From: an uncultured Collinsella sp.
GTDB lineage: Bacteria; Actinomycetota; Coriobacteriia; Coriobacteriales; Coriobacteriaceae
NCBI GenBank assembly: GCA_900541055.1
Contig: UQHZ01000013.1
Location: 1 to 57,457 of the forward strand
Direction of reading: 5' to 3'
DNA length: 57,457 bases
Below, piece after piece: positions 50,811 through 57,457 of the stretch. The first letter of the stretch is position 1. Each line of letters opens with the position of its first letter. The notes under the pieces are model-generated. The model did no database searches, was not told the origin of the DNA, and saw nothing but the letters and a program-made list of their open reading frames with translations. Position numbers and translations under genes: made by a program.

Positions 50811-51308
50811 ATGTTCACTAAAGTCCTAAGGTCTTTTGGTATGCGTGGTCGAGTCCTTACGTTGGATGCTCCCATCTCGGGTGACGTCATTCCGCTCTCC
50901 GAGGTAAACGATCAGACGTTTGCTACTGGCCTTTTGGGCCAGGGCGTGGCGATTCAGCCCACCGGAACGCGCGTGATCGCGCCGGCTGATGCCAAGGTCG
51001 AGGCTATTTTTCCCACGGGACACGCCGTTGCGCTTAACACGGTCGATGGCTTGGACGTGCTCATCCACGTTGGTTTGGACACTGTTCAGCTCGAGGGCAA
51101 GCACTTTACCGTACATGCGCAAGTGGGTGACATCGTCCATAAGGGCGATGTACTCATTGAGTTCGATCGCGAGGCAATTGCTGCCGAGGGCTACGATGTG
51201 ACAGTTCCCATCTTGGTGTGCAACTCCGTTGAGTTCTCGAGCATCAAGGGCTCCGTTGGCGTGCATGTCGAAGAGATGGACCAGCTCATCGTTGCTCGCG
51301 AGCGCTAG
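50811..51308 (+). CDS. crr: PTS EIIA(Glc)-like protein
   Basis: A 165-aa single-domain phosphocarrier. The start at 50811 follows GAGGGGGAGC. The active-site His86 is in LIHVGLDT and the partner His71 in PTGHAVAL; GDVIPLSEVNDQTFATGLLG and AKVEAIFPTGH match the EIIA-Glc fold. It takes phosphate from HPr and serves a EIIBC elsewhere (glucose or N-acetylglucosamine). The next gene is nagB, so GlcNAc uptake is a reasonable guess. Confidence 0.93.
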   Translation: MFTKVLRSFGMRGRVLTLDAPISGDVIPLSEVNDQTFATGLLGQGVAIQPTGTRVIAPADAKVEAIFPTGHAVALNTVDGLDVLIHVGLDTVQLEGKHFTVHAQVGDIVHKGDVLIEFDREAIAAEGYDVTVPILVCNSVEFSSIKGSVGVHVEEMDQLIVARER

Positions 51309-51579
51309 CAAGTGCACGTGGCCATTAGCCTACAATTCAAACACGTTTACGGAGGGCGCCCTTGAAAGAGGACGCCCTCCGTGGCAAGATGGGATTTGTC
51401 CGAAGCTAAACAGCTTTGGGTCACCGTGGACGGGCAGGGGCCTCGACGCGGTTAGACACGAGACACATACATTACGCGACCTCGCCCTGGTGGCCGCACA
51501 CGTTGGTTGCGGCCGACGCGGGCCGCGGGCAAGTGCTTGTAAGGGAGCCTTGCCTCTCCTGTACGAGAAAGGACGCGTA
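51309..51579 (+). promoter_or_regulatory. crr-nagB intergenic region with hairpin
   Basis: ACGGAGGGCG (51349-51358) and CGCCCTCCGT (51373-51382) form a perfect stem without a T-run, probably the crr 3' end. From 51383 to 51579 the sequence is GC-rich with further weak inverted repeats (GGGAGCCTTGCCTCTCC near 51543-51559). No gene or known riboswitch was recognised there; a long nagB leader is likely. Confidence 0.5.
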
Positions 51580-52308
51580 ATGAAGATTATTAAAGCTAAA
51601 GACTACGAGGATATGAGCCGCAAGGCCGCCAATATTATCTCGGCGCAGGTTATCCTCAAGCCCGACTGTGTGCTGGGCCTTGCCACCGGCTCCACCCCGA
51701 TCGGTGCCTACAAGCAGCTCGCTGCTTGGTACAAGAAGGGCGACGTCGACTTTGCCGAGGTCAGCACCTACAACCTGGACGAGTATCGCGGCCTTTCGCA
51801 CGACGATCCCCAGAGCTATCACTACTTCATGCGTGAGAACTTCTTCGATCACATCAACATCGACCTGAACAACACGCATGTGCCCGACGGTTCCAACCCC
51901 GACGCCGCCGCTGCCTGCTCTGAGTACGACAAGATTGTCGCCGACGCCGGTTATCCGGATCTGCAGCTGCTCGGCATTGGCAACAACGGCCACATTGGCT
52001 TCAACGAGCCCGATGACCACTTCTCCAAGGGCACGCACTGCGTCGACCTCACCGAGAGCACCATTCAGGCCAACAGCCGCCTGTTCGACAGCATCGACGA
52101 TGTTCCCCGTCAGGCCTACACCATGGGTACCCAGACCATCATGTATGCCCGCATGATCCTGGTCGTCGCCAACGGCGAGGCCAAGGCTCAGGCCGTGCAT
52201 GACATGTGCTATGGTCCGGTTACGCCCGAGTGCCCGGCTTCGATCCTGCAGCTGCACACCAACTGCGTTGTCGTTGCCGACGAGGCCGCCCTTTCGCTCT
52301 GCGAGTAG
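51580..52308 (+). CDS. nagB: Glucosamine-6-phosphate deaminase
   Basis: A 242-aa enzyme making fructose-6-phosphate and ammonia from glucosamine-6-phosphate. The ATG at 51580 follows GAAAGGACG; the upstream in-frame extension is leader. VLGLATGSTPIGAYKQL, the catalytic YNLDEYRG and GIGNNGHIGFNEP segments are typical. The protein is of the short Gram-positive type, without the C-terminal allosteric extension. A terminator follows. Confidence 0.97.
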   Translation: MKIIKAKDYEDMSRKAANIISAQVILKPDCVLGLATGSTPIGAYKQLAAWYKKGDVDFAEVSTYNLDEYRGLSHDDPQSYHYFMRENFFDHINIDLNNTHVPDGSNPDAAAACSEYDKIVADAGYPDLQLLGIGNNGHIGFNEPDDHFSKGTHCVDLTESTIQANSRLFDSIDDVPRQAYTMGTQTIMYARMILVVANGEAKAQAVHDMCYGPVTPECPASILQLHTNCVVVADEAALSLCE

Positions 52309-52340
52309 CGCGAATCCTGCAGCTCGACATAGCCTTGCCT

Positions 52341-52371
52341 AAGGCCTCCGCTTTGCGGGGGCCTTTTTGTT
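52341..52371 (+). terminator. Terminator of nagB
   Basis: AAGGCCTCCGC and GCGGGGGCCTTTTTGT around a 3-nt loop. Confidence 0.93.
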
Positions 52372-52756
52372 ATCCCTTTCCGCCCACTTGACCAAAATCT
52401 TGTCGCAAGCTTGACGAATGCCGGATGCCCAACAGTTTGATTCATTCCATAACAGATTCAATGCAAAAATGCCACTAGAAGGTCGTAGACGGTAGCGGGT
52501 GCTAGGCGAGTTGAATGACATAACTGAACATTGTTCATTTGCGTTACACTGCCGCTTAGATGGGACAAGCTGACAAGCTCATTTACCTGCTTAAAGACCG
52601 ATTAGTCGGGGGATTAATAACAATCGGCCCTCGCTGTACAAAAACTTGCCGCTTGCGTACCAAAAGACAACCTAAAACACAAGGTCGCTCTATTCATAGC
52701 GCGGCTTGTATGGTCTTGCGGCTACAGTGTCCATACGGTCGAGTTGAGGAGCGGGC
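52372..52756 (+). promoter_or_regulatory. Upstream region of the SARP-type regulator
   Basis: The perfect palindrome TGAACATTGTTCA (52525-52537) is followed by TACACT (52545-52550), which could be a -10; the palindrome would then overlap the -35. The composition is AT-richer than the flanking genes. A 67-codon frame at 52560 has no ribosome site or recognisable product. The leader to the next start would be about 200 nt. Confidence 0.5.
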
Positions 52757-55756
52757 ATGGTAAACGATTTGAGCGGTATAGACGACCTCGAGCTGATGCC
52801 GCTGGGCGGAGGCTATATGGTGCGACGCGAACGCTTGATGAATGAGCTTATCGCCAAGGGCCGAAAGGCCGGCATCGTGGTTCTTTATGCGCCCGACGGG
52901 TTTGGGAAGACCTCGGTGCTGCTGCAGTACACTCATGAGGTTAAATGCGACCCGACGCGAGGCCCCGTGCGGATTATCGAGGCCGATCGCGCCATTGGGC
53001 GCGAGGTGTTTATGCAGCTCGAGGTGGTTACCGAAGAACTCAAAGACAAACCGCACTCCCTTATCGCGATTGATAATGTGCCAAACCTCGATCAGCACGA
53101 TACCGAAGACCTCATCGACAGGATTCGCGGCCTGCGCGCTATGGGGGTTGGGGTCTTTATCTCCTGCCGTCCTTCAAATCGTCAGCTGATTCATGGGCTG
53201 GGCGATTCGGTTAAGATCAATGCGCAGATGCTCAAGGTGCATGCCTATGAGTATTCGGCGTGGGCATCGGCGTTTTCGATCAGCACATCGCTCGACTTTT
53301 ATCAGCTCACGCAGGGCGTGCCCGAGCTCGTTTCGGCATTGCAGACGGGGCTGTATGGCCAGGGCGACGTCGCCCAACTGCTCGAAAACGAGATTGTCAA
53401 CGTATATGGCGCGGCACTTGTCGATCTGGCTTCGCTCGACAATAATGCGCTGTTTTGCGTGGCATGCCTCATGGTTTTGATGGGCGAGGGCAATATCGCA
53501 GAACTCGAGGCTTGCGGGGTGAGGCTGTCGATGGTCGACCAGTCCTACTTTGTACGCGACTACCCGATCTTTGGCTTGGATCCCGCCGAGCGGAGTTTTA
53601 CGTGTCTGGGCACGGAGGATAACGGACGCTTGCGTTTGCGTAAGTTGGTGGCCGAGGTTCGCCCCGAACTTGTTCCGAGGGCGGCCCGGATTTTGCTTAA
53701 GGCGGGCCGATGCGATGCGGCGATGGGCCTGGCGGACGCCTTTTTGGACCGTGAAGCGGTCCTTGAACTTGCTGGGCAGTATGGGGTCGATCTTGCTCTG
53801 ACGGGGCACGGGGCCGATATCTGCCGAGCAGCGCTGGGCACGATCGATGCCGACGATCCGGCTCCAGAGCCAACGCCTGCCGAGGCGCTCGGCGTATATC
53901 TGGCAGCGGTCAGCGTGTCCAATACAAAGCTCGCCCGCTATATGGCATCGGTTATCGAGCGCGGGGGCGAACGGGCGGCCTGCGAAATAGACCCTGTTTC
54001 ATGGAGGGTGGCCCAGACACTGACGGCTGTTTGCTATGGGGACAACGGGCTTGGGCTTCCTGCGAACCTGGCCGTGCCAGAAATCGAGACATCTCATACC
54101 GCACTCGATATGTTGTCTGCGCATATCGAGGTCAAGCGCTGCCTGACCGAGCGGGGAGATGACGGCGGCGTTCTACAGCAGCTCAAAACGAGCAAGGCCT
54201 ACGATTGCGAGCTCGACATCGCGGGGATTGTTATACGGGCCGATAGCATGCTGGTGGAGCTCTTTGACGGGTCGTTTGCGGGAACCGACGAGCGCGACGA
54301 CGAGATGACGGTGGTGCGGGAGGCGCTCGACGTACGTGGGCTTAAGGCGATGGCTATCTGGGTGCGCATGGTGTTGGCGGCACGGCGGCTCCTTTCCGGC
54401 TTGCCGGTAACCGACGATGCGGCGTTCAACGAGCTCGATCGTTTTGCCGTGCGCATGCGCGACAACCAGATTCAGCTGTTTGGCCTGTTGCTAGAAGGCT
54501 GGCAGTCGCTGGCGGAGGGACGGCCGGTTAATGCAAAGTTCCGTGCGGTCCAAGTGCTCAAACTTGCCGAGGAGTCGATTGCGTACATGCGCGATAACGC
54601 ATTGCTGCTGGAGCGCGCGGCATATCTGCGTAACACCTCGATGGTTTCGGTTCGCGAGGAAGCGGAGCTACTCGATATAAGCCAGACGCAGGTTGGTGGA
54701 GCGGAGGCCTGGATGGTGGCGCTGCATTTGGCCTGTGCGGGCCGAGACAGCGACCTTGCGGCCTGGATGTCCATGAATCGTGCGGGGATTCTAGAGCCAT
54801 CGTATCGTCTCTTTGCGCGCCTTGCCATGCATTGTCTGGGCGAGCCGGCGGGCAGGATACGCAAGAAGCTTCCCGTGCGCGAGCTGTCGCGGTACTCGCT
54901 GCGCGACGATTTGGAAGGGGAGGGCGAGCGTCTGTTCCAGGCTGGCGAAGTTGAAGCCGTTGATACCATCGACCATATCGAGATTCGCATGTTTGGTGCG
55001 TTTCGCGCCGAGCGCGACGGGTTTCCCATCACGGACAAAATGTGGCGCCGCAAGAAGGCGGCGACGCTTGCCGAGCGGCTTGCGCTGGGCATGGATGCGC
55101 TCGTCGACCGCGAGACGCTGGCCATGGAGCTGTGGCCCCATGCCGAGTTCAATAGCGCCCGCAACAACCTGTACTCGACGATATCGCGCTTGCGGTCGGC
55201 TTTGGGACCGACGCCGGATGGCAAGTCGTGTGTGCTCATCCAAAATGAATGCATCGGACTCAACGGCGACTACGTCAAGACCGATGTACGGCTGTTTGAC
55301 CAGATAAGCCGCGAGGTTTTGGGAAATCGCACGGGTGCGCGCGGACCCCATTTAGTTGAGCTGTGCCTTAAGATTGAGCAGCTTTATGCCGGACCGCTGT
55401 ATGTTCCCAATGGCTGTAATCCCACCTACTTTTTGCGCATGCGGCGCATTATGCAGTCAAAGTACATCGATTGCATGATTAAGGGAGCAAATGCCGCTCT
55501 AGAAGAAAACGATCTGCAGTCGGCGATTTGGCTGGCGGAGTCGGGGCTTCGACAGGAAACGGCGCGTGAGGATATGGTGCGCTGCGCCATGCGCGTCTAC
55601 AGTGCGGCGGGGCGGCGGCGCGATATCGTCGAGCTGTACAGCGGGCATATGCACCACCTGAGGGAGCAGGTCAATGGCGTGCCCGAGCCCGAGACGCGGC
55701 GTCTATACGAGCGCTTGGTGGAGGGGCGGCTCAATCGCGTGCTGGTCGAGCGATAA
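52757..55756 (+). CDS. Very large STAND-ATPase/SARP-type transcriptional regulator
   Basis: A 999-aa putative activator. The start at 52757 follows GAGGAGCG. The N-terminal 200 residues resemble the MalT-type P-loop module (VVLYAPDGFGKTSVLLQY as Walker A, SLIAIDNVPNL as Walker B, then a SCRPSNRQL sensor). A long helical-repeat middle (about 300-720) follows. The C-terminal 270 residues match the SARP/AfsR type: winged helix (IEIRMFGAFRAERDGFPI, AELWPH-like AMELWPHAEFNSARNNLYST) and a bacterial transcriptional activation domain (LEENDLQSAIWLAESGLRQE). The SARP output at the C-terminus behind a MalT-like ATPase is uncommon. Its targets and ligand are unknown. Confidence 0.85.
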   Translation: MVNDLSGIDDLELMPLGGGYMVRRERLMNELIAKGRKAGIVVLYAPDGFGKTSVLLQYTHEVKCDPTRGPVRIIEADRAIGREVFMQLEVVTEELKDKPHSLIAIDNVPNLDQHDTEDLIDRIRGLRAMGVGVFISCRPSNRQLIHGLGDSVKINAQMLKVHAYEYSAWASAFSISTSLDFYQLTQGVPELVSALQTGLYGQGDVAQLLENEIVNVYGAALVDLASLDNNALFCVACLMVLMGEGNIAELEACGVRLSMVDQSYFVRDYPIFGLDPAERSFTCLGTEDNGRLRLRKLVAEVRPELVPRAARILLKAGRCDAAMGLADAFLDREAVLELAGQYGVDLALTGHGADICRAALGTIDADDPAPEPTPAEALGVYLAAVSVSNTKLARYMASVIERGGERAACEIDPVSWRVAQTLTAVCYGDNGLGLPANLAVPEIETSHTALDMLSAHIEVKRCLTERGDDGGVLQQLKTSKAYDCELDIAGIVIRADSMLVELFDGSFAGTDERDDEMTVVREALDVRGLKAMAIWVRMVLAARRLLSGLPVTDDAAFNELDRFAVRMRDNQIQLFGLLLEGWQSLAEGRPVNAKFRAVQVLKLAEESIAYMRDNALLLERAAYLRNTSMVSVREEAELLDISQTQVGGAEAWMVALHLACAGRDSDLAAWMSMNRAGILEPSYRLFARLAMHCLGEPAGRIRKKLPVRELSRYSLRDDLEGEGERLFQAGEVEAVDTIDHIEIRMFGAFRAERDGFPITDKMWRRKKAATLAERLALGMDALVDRETLAMELWPHAEFNSARNNLYSTISRLRSALGPTPDGKSCVLIQNECIGLNGDYVKTDVRLFDQISREVLGNRTGARGPHLVELCLKIEQLYAGPLYVPNGCNPTYFLRMRRIMQSKYIDCMIKGANAALEENDLQSAIWLAESGLRQETAREDMVRCAMRVYSAAGRRRDIVELYSGHMHHLREQVNGVPEPETRRLYERLVEGRLNRVLVER

Positions 55757-55788
55757 AAAACGGGCGCCCGAAGTACTTGGGCACCCGT
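55754..55788 (-). terminator. Terminator of the YhbY-like gene (possibly bidirectional)
   Basis: ACGGGTGCCC and GGGCGCCCGT pair around 9 nt, and on the minus strand six T's follow. It lies between convergent genes and may also end the SARP gene. Confidence 0.88.
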
Positions 55789-55825
55789 AAGCTTGCTATG
55801 TGTTGGCTCGCCGGATTATTGGCTC

Positions 55826-56125
55826 TTAGACGAGCTTGATCTTCTCGATGTCCTTGCGCGAGGACTCGCGATACAGTGAAAACTTGCGGCCGATGACCTG
55901 GACGACCTCGGCGTGGCAACGCTCAGCGAGCTCTTCGGCGGCCTCGCGGGCGGAAAGACTGGAGCCATCGAGCACGGAGCACTTAACGAGCTCGTGCTTC
56001 TCCAGGTAGGCGACCGTCTGCTCGACGGTGCCCTCGTTGACATCGGACTTGCCGATGATGATGGCGGGGTTGAGGTGATGGGCCATGCTGCGAAGCTGCT
56101 TGACCTGGGCTCCTGTCAGTGCCAT
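55826..56125 (-). CDS. yhbY: YhbY-family RNA-binding protein
   Basis: A 99-aa single-domain CRS1-YhbY (CRM) protein that associates with pre-50S ribosomes. LTGAQVKQLRSMAHHLNPAI, the conserved IGKSDVNEGT loop, and a C-terminal basic IGRKFSLYRES strand are typical. Start behind GCGAGA, weak. It is probably transcribed alone. Confidence 0.93.
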   Translation of the reverse strand: MALTGAQVKQLRSMAHHLNPAIIIGKSDVNEGTVEQTVAYLEKHELVKCSVLDGSSLSAREAAEELAERCHAEVVQVIGRKFSLYRESSRKDIEKIKLV

Positions 56126-56283
56126 GGGTTCTCGCTTTCTATGTATGGGGCGCCCCGCGACGGGGCCTTAATCTACGTGAGCTGTCCCACGATAGCGCAG
56201 GAACGGCGCGGTGTGGAGCGCGTTTGCCCAGTTCGCAAAGAATGCGGATGCCGAGCGAGTGGGCGGTGCGGGCTGCGAACAGG

Positions 56284-57171
56284 CTATGAGCTGGGCGCAG
56301 AGACCGGCTCCCATGCAATAAACGCCCAACGGACCTTACGGACGTGGTCGAGCATATAGCGCCCCTGCGGCACGCCCTTGGAGCCCGGCTCACCGGCATG
56401 GGGGTTCTCGATCATGTGCTGGGCGATGTAATCGCGCAGGCGGTCGATCTTATCCTCGTTGCCATGCTCGAGCATACGAGAAAAGTCCGCCACGCCCGCC
56501 TCGAGACTATCGAAGGTGTCGCGACGGGGTGATTCAAAATACGTAACCTGTGGCAACGCACCCATCTGAATAAGGATGTTAAAGGCATACACAAAACCAT
56601 TACTGCAGGTAACTGAGGCACCGATAGCGTTCATCAAGTGCAGATCATAGCGCGGGCTGGAGTTGGCGACCATCGTGACAGCACAACGCCGACGAGCCGT
56701 ACGATCAAGCTTGGCAAGCGCACCTTTTAGATTGGTCGTCGTAACCGACCGACTGGCAAAGGCAACATCCACCGCTTTCGCGACCGGTCCAACCAAATCC
56801 CAATCATCATCCCAAGCAAGCTCAAGCGGTGTAATGCGATCCTCGAGCCCATAGAACTCAATACCAGCATCAAGCGTGCTCAACATAGCAGGGGAAAAGT
56901 CAGCAGCAATCACAGGATGCCCAGCCTGAGCAAGCGGAATAGCAATCGACCCAGCCCCACACCCCATATCCAGCACGGATTCACCAGGCTTTAACGCCAG
57001 CAGCTTTATAAAATCCCGAGCATACGGAGCAGTCTCAAGCGGCTGAAAATGCCGAGCCCGCTTATCCCACTCAAAAGGATCATCAGCCCGTCGCCGATCA
57101 GCTTGCAGACGCATCCATTCGCCATTCCAATCAGCAGAAAGCAGCTCAGATTGAATTACACCATCAGCCAC
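56284..57171 (-). CDS. SAM-dependent class I methyltransferase
   Basis: A 295-aa cytoplasmic methyltransferase. The SAM-binding motif I is VLDMGCGAGSIAIPLA near residue 66, followed by VIAADFSPAML (motif II). The N-terminal EWDKRARHFQPL and the C-terminal KVRWAFIAWEP match a group of methyltransferases common in anaerobes, sometimes linked to metal or corrinoid uptake genes. The substrate is unknown. Start at 57171; the upstream GAGGGGG is rather distant. Confidence 0.85.
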   Translation of the reverse strand: MADGVIQSELLSADWNGEWMRLQADRRRADDPFEWDKRARHFQPLETAPYARDFIKLLALKPGESVLDMGCGAGSIAIPLAQAGHPVIAADFSPAMLSTLDAGIEFYGLEDRITPLELAWDDDWDLVGPVAKAVDVAFASRSVTTTNLKGALAKLDRTARRRCAVTMVANSSPRYDLHLMNAIGASVTCSNGFVYAFNILIQMGALPQVTYFESPRRDTFDSLEAGVADFSRMLEHGNEDKIDRLRDYIAQHMIENPHAGEPGSKGVPQGRYMLDHVRKVRWAFIAWEPVSAPSS

Positions 57172-57188
57172 GGGCCATCCCCCTCACA

Positions 57189-57222
57189 ACAAAAAAGCGG
57201 CCCCTCCCAAAAGAAGAGCCGC
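57189..57222 (-). terminator. Terminator of an upstream minus-strand transcript
   Basis: On the minus strand GCGGCTCTT...GGGAGGGGCCGC is followed by six T's. It would end whatever lies to the right of 57223. Confidence 0.75.
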
Positions 57223-57417
57223 AACAAGCATATATCAGAAAGAACCGATCCAACGCCAAACCGTCATACCAGCAAAGTAGGGCAGAAGCGAAGCGACTGC
57301 CAAAGGGATAGAACCCAACTGAGGTCCCGTTGTGCGAGAGCCCCGGGGAGGGCAAATATATAAGGTCGATCGCGAGTTCCGCACGAGCCGGAGAGCACTT
57401 AATGTGCTCTCCGTGCG
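57223..57417 (-). other. Contig-end remnant; possible C-terminus of a truncated membrane protein
   Basis: An open minus-strand frame ends at 57235 with LGSIPLAVASLLPYFAGMTV, a possible membrane helix, directly before the terminator. There is no start, because the contig stops. CGGAGAGCAC/GTGCTCTCCG (57389-57413) forms a perfect hairpin beside the adapter, which may have caused the assembly break. Coding status is uncertain. Confidence 0.35.
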
Positions 57418-57451
57418 CTGTCTCTTATACACATCTCCGAGCCCACGAGAC
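57418..57451 (+). other. Illumina Nextera transposase adapter (artefact)
   Basis: CTGTCTCTTATACACATCT followed by CCGAGCCCACGAGAC is the reverse mosaic end and read-2 adapter. The last six bases (TAGGCA) equal the start of the N706 index. Not genomic. Confidence 0.97.
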
Positions 57452-57457
57452 TAGGCA

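Noticed and set aside
52560..52763. 67-codon ORF before the SARP gene
   Set aside because: No ribosome site, no recognisable product, and it overlaps the next start region.

Overview
The window is a GC-rich bacterial contig that best fits the class Coriobacteriia, most likely a gut Collinsella or close relative. This is inferred from gene content (GlnR-like regulator beside glnA, gatCAB, LPxTG-type pilins with a class C sortase, a very large SARP-type regulator) and base composition; no 16S gene is present. Both ends carry Illumina Nextera adapter sequence (2-34 and 57418-57451), so the contig ends are artificial.

Layout. 102-1513: remnants of a tyrosine integrase and a second broken ORF, then a cluster of small palindromes. 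1534-3429: an AAA-type ATPase behind a 10-bp tandem repeat, and a YczE-like membrane protein. 3462-8187: a 2-keto-3-deoxygluconate (KDG) block with a GntR regulator, KDPG aldolase, KDG kinase and a divergent LacI regulator. The minus-strand leaders here hold repeated, structurally conserved elements: LacI-type operators, a hairpin with a conserved loop, and a ~130-nt two-domain RNA found in front of both kdgA and the membrane protein gene. 8241-12118: glnA with a GlnR-like box and a GlnR-like orphan regulator, then HtrA. 12297-22455: ligA, an AT-rich secreted cysteine-protease-like gene plus small lipoprotein, a MATE/MerR operon, and a heterodimeric ABC exporter. 22505-27501: a PD-(D/E)XK-like gene flanked by near-identical 65-bp palindromes, molybdopterin genes moaA and a moaC-mobB fusion, and a HAD phosphatase. 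27960-38185: a pilus locus with three sorted surface proteins and sortase C. The first protein has a G10 tract that puts it out of frame (phase-OFF), and a two-gene AbiE-like toxin-antitoxin module lies between the pilins and the sortase. 38531-42032: gatCAB. 42569-44908: a small membrane-anchored protein plus a P1B-type ATPase. 45048-45913: a ribbon-helix-helix/PIN toxin-antitoxin pair. 46644-47007: tmRNA. 47365-52308: patatin-like lipase, rplM-rpsI, glmM, PTS EIIA(Glc) and nagB. 52757-57171: a 999-aa STAND/SARP regulator, a YhbY-like RNA-binding protein and a methyltransferase.

Themes. The glmM, EIIA and nagB genes serve amino-sugar flux; kdgK and kdgA serve uronate or sugar-acid catabolism; the pilus genes serve adhesion with a phase-variable tip. 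Intergenic space is rich in dispersed palindromes: at least a 33-bp family, a 65-bp family with conserved arms, a second 65-bp family with compensatory stem changes, and a 31-bp family. The strongest candidates for undescribed biology are the paired leader RNAs of the KDG regulon and the phase-variable pilus adhesin.
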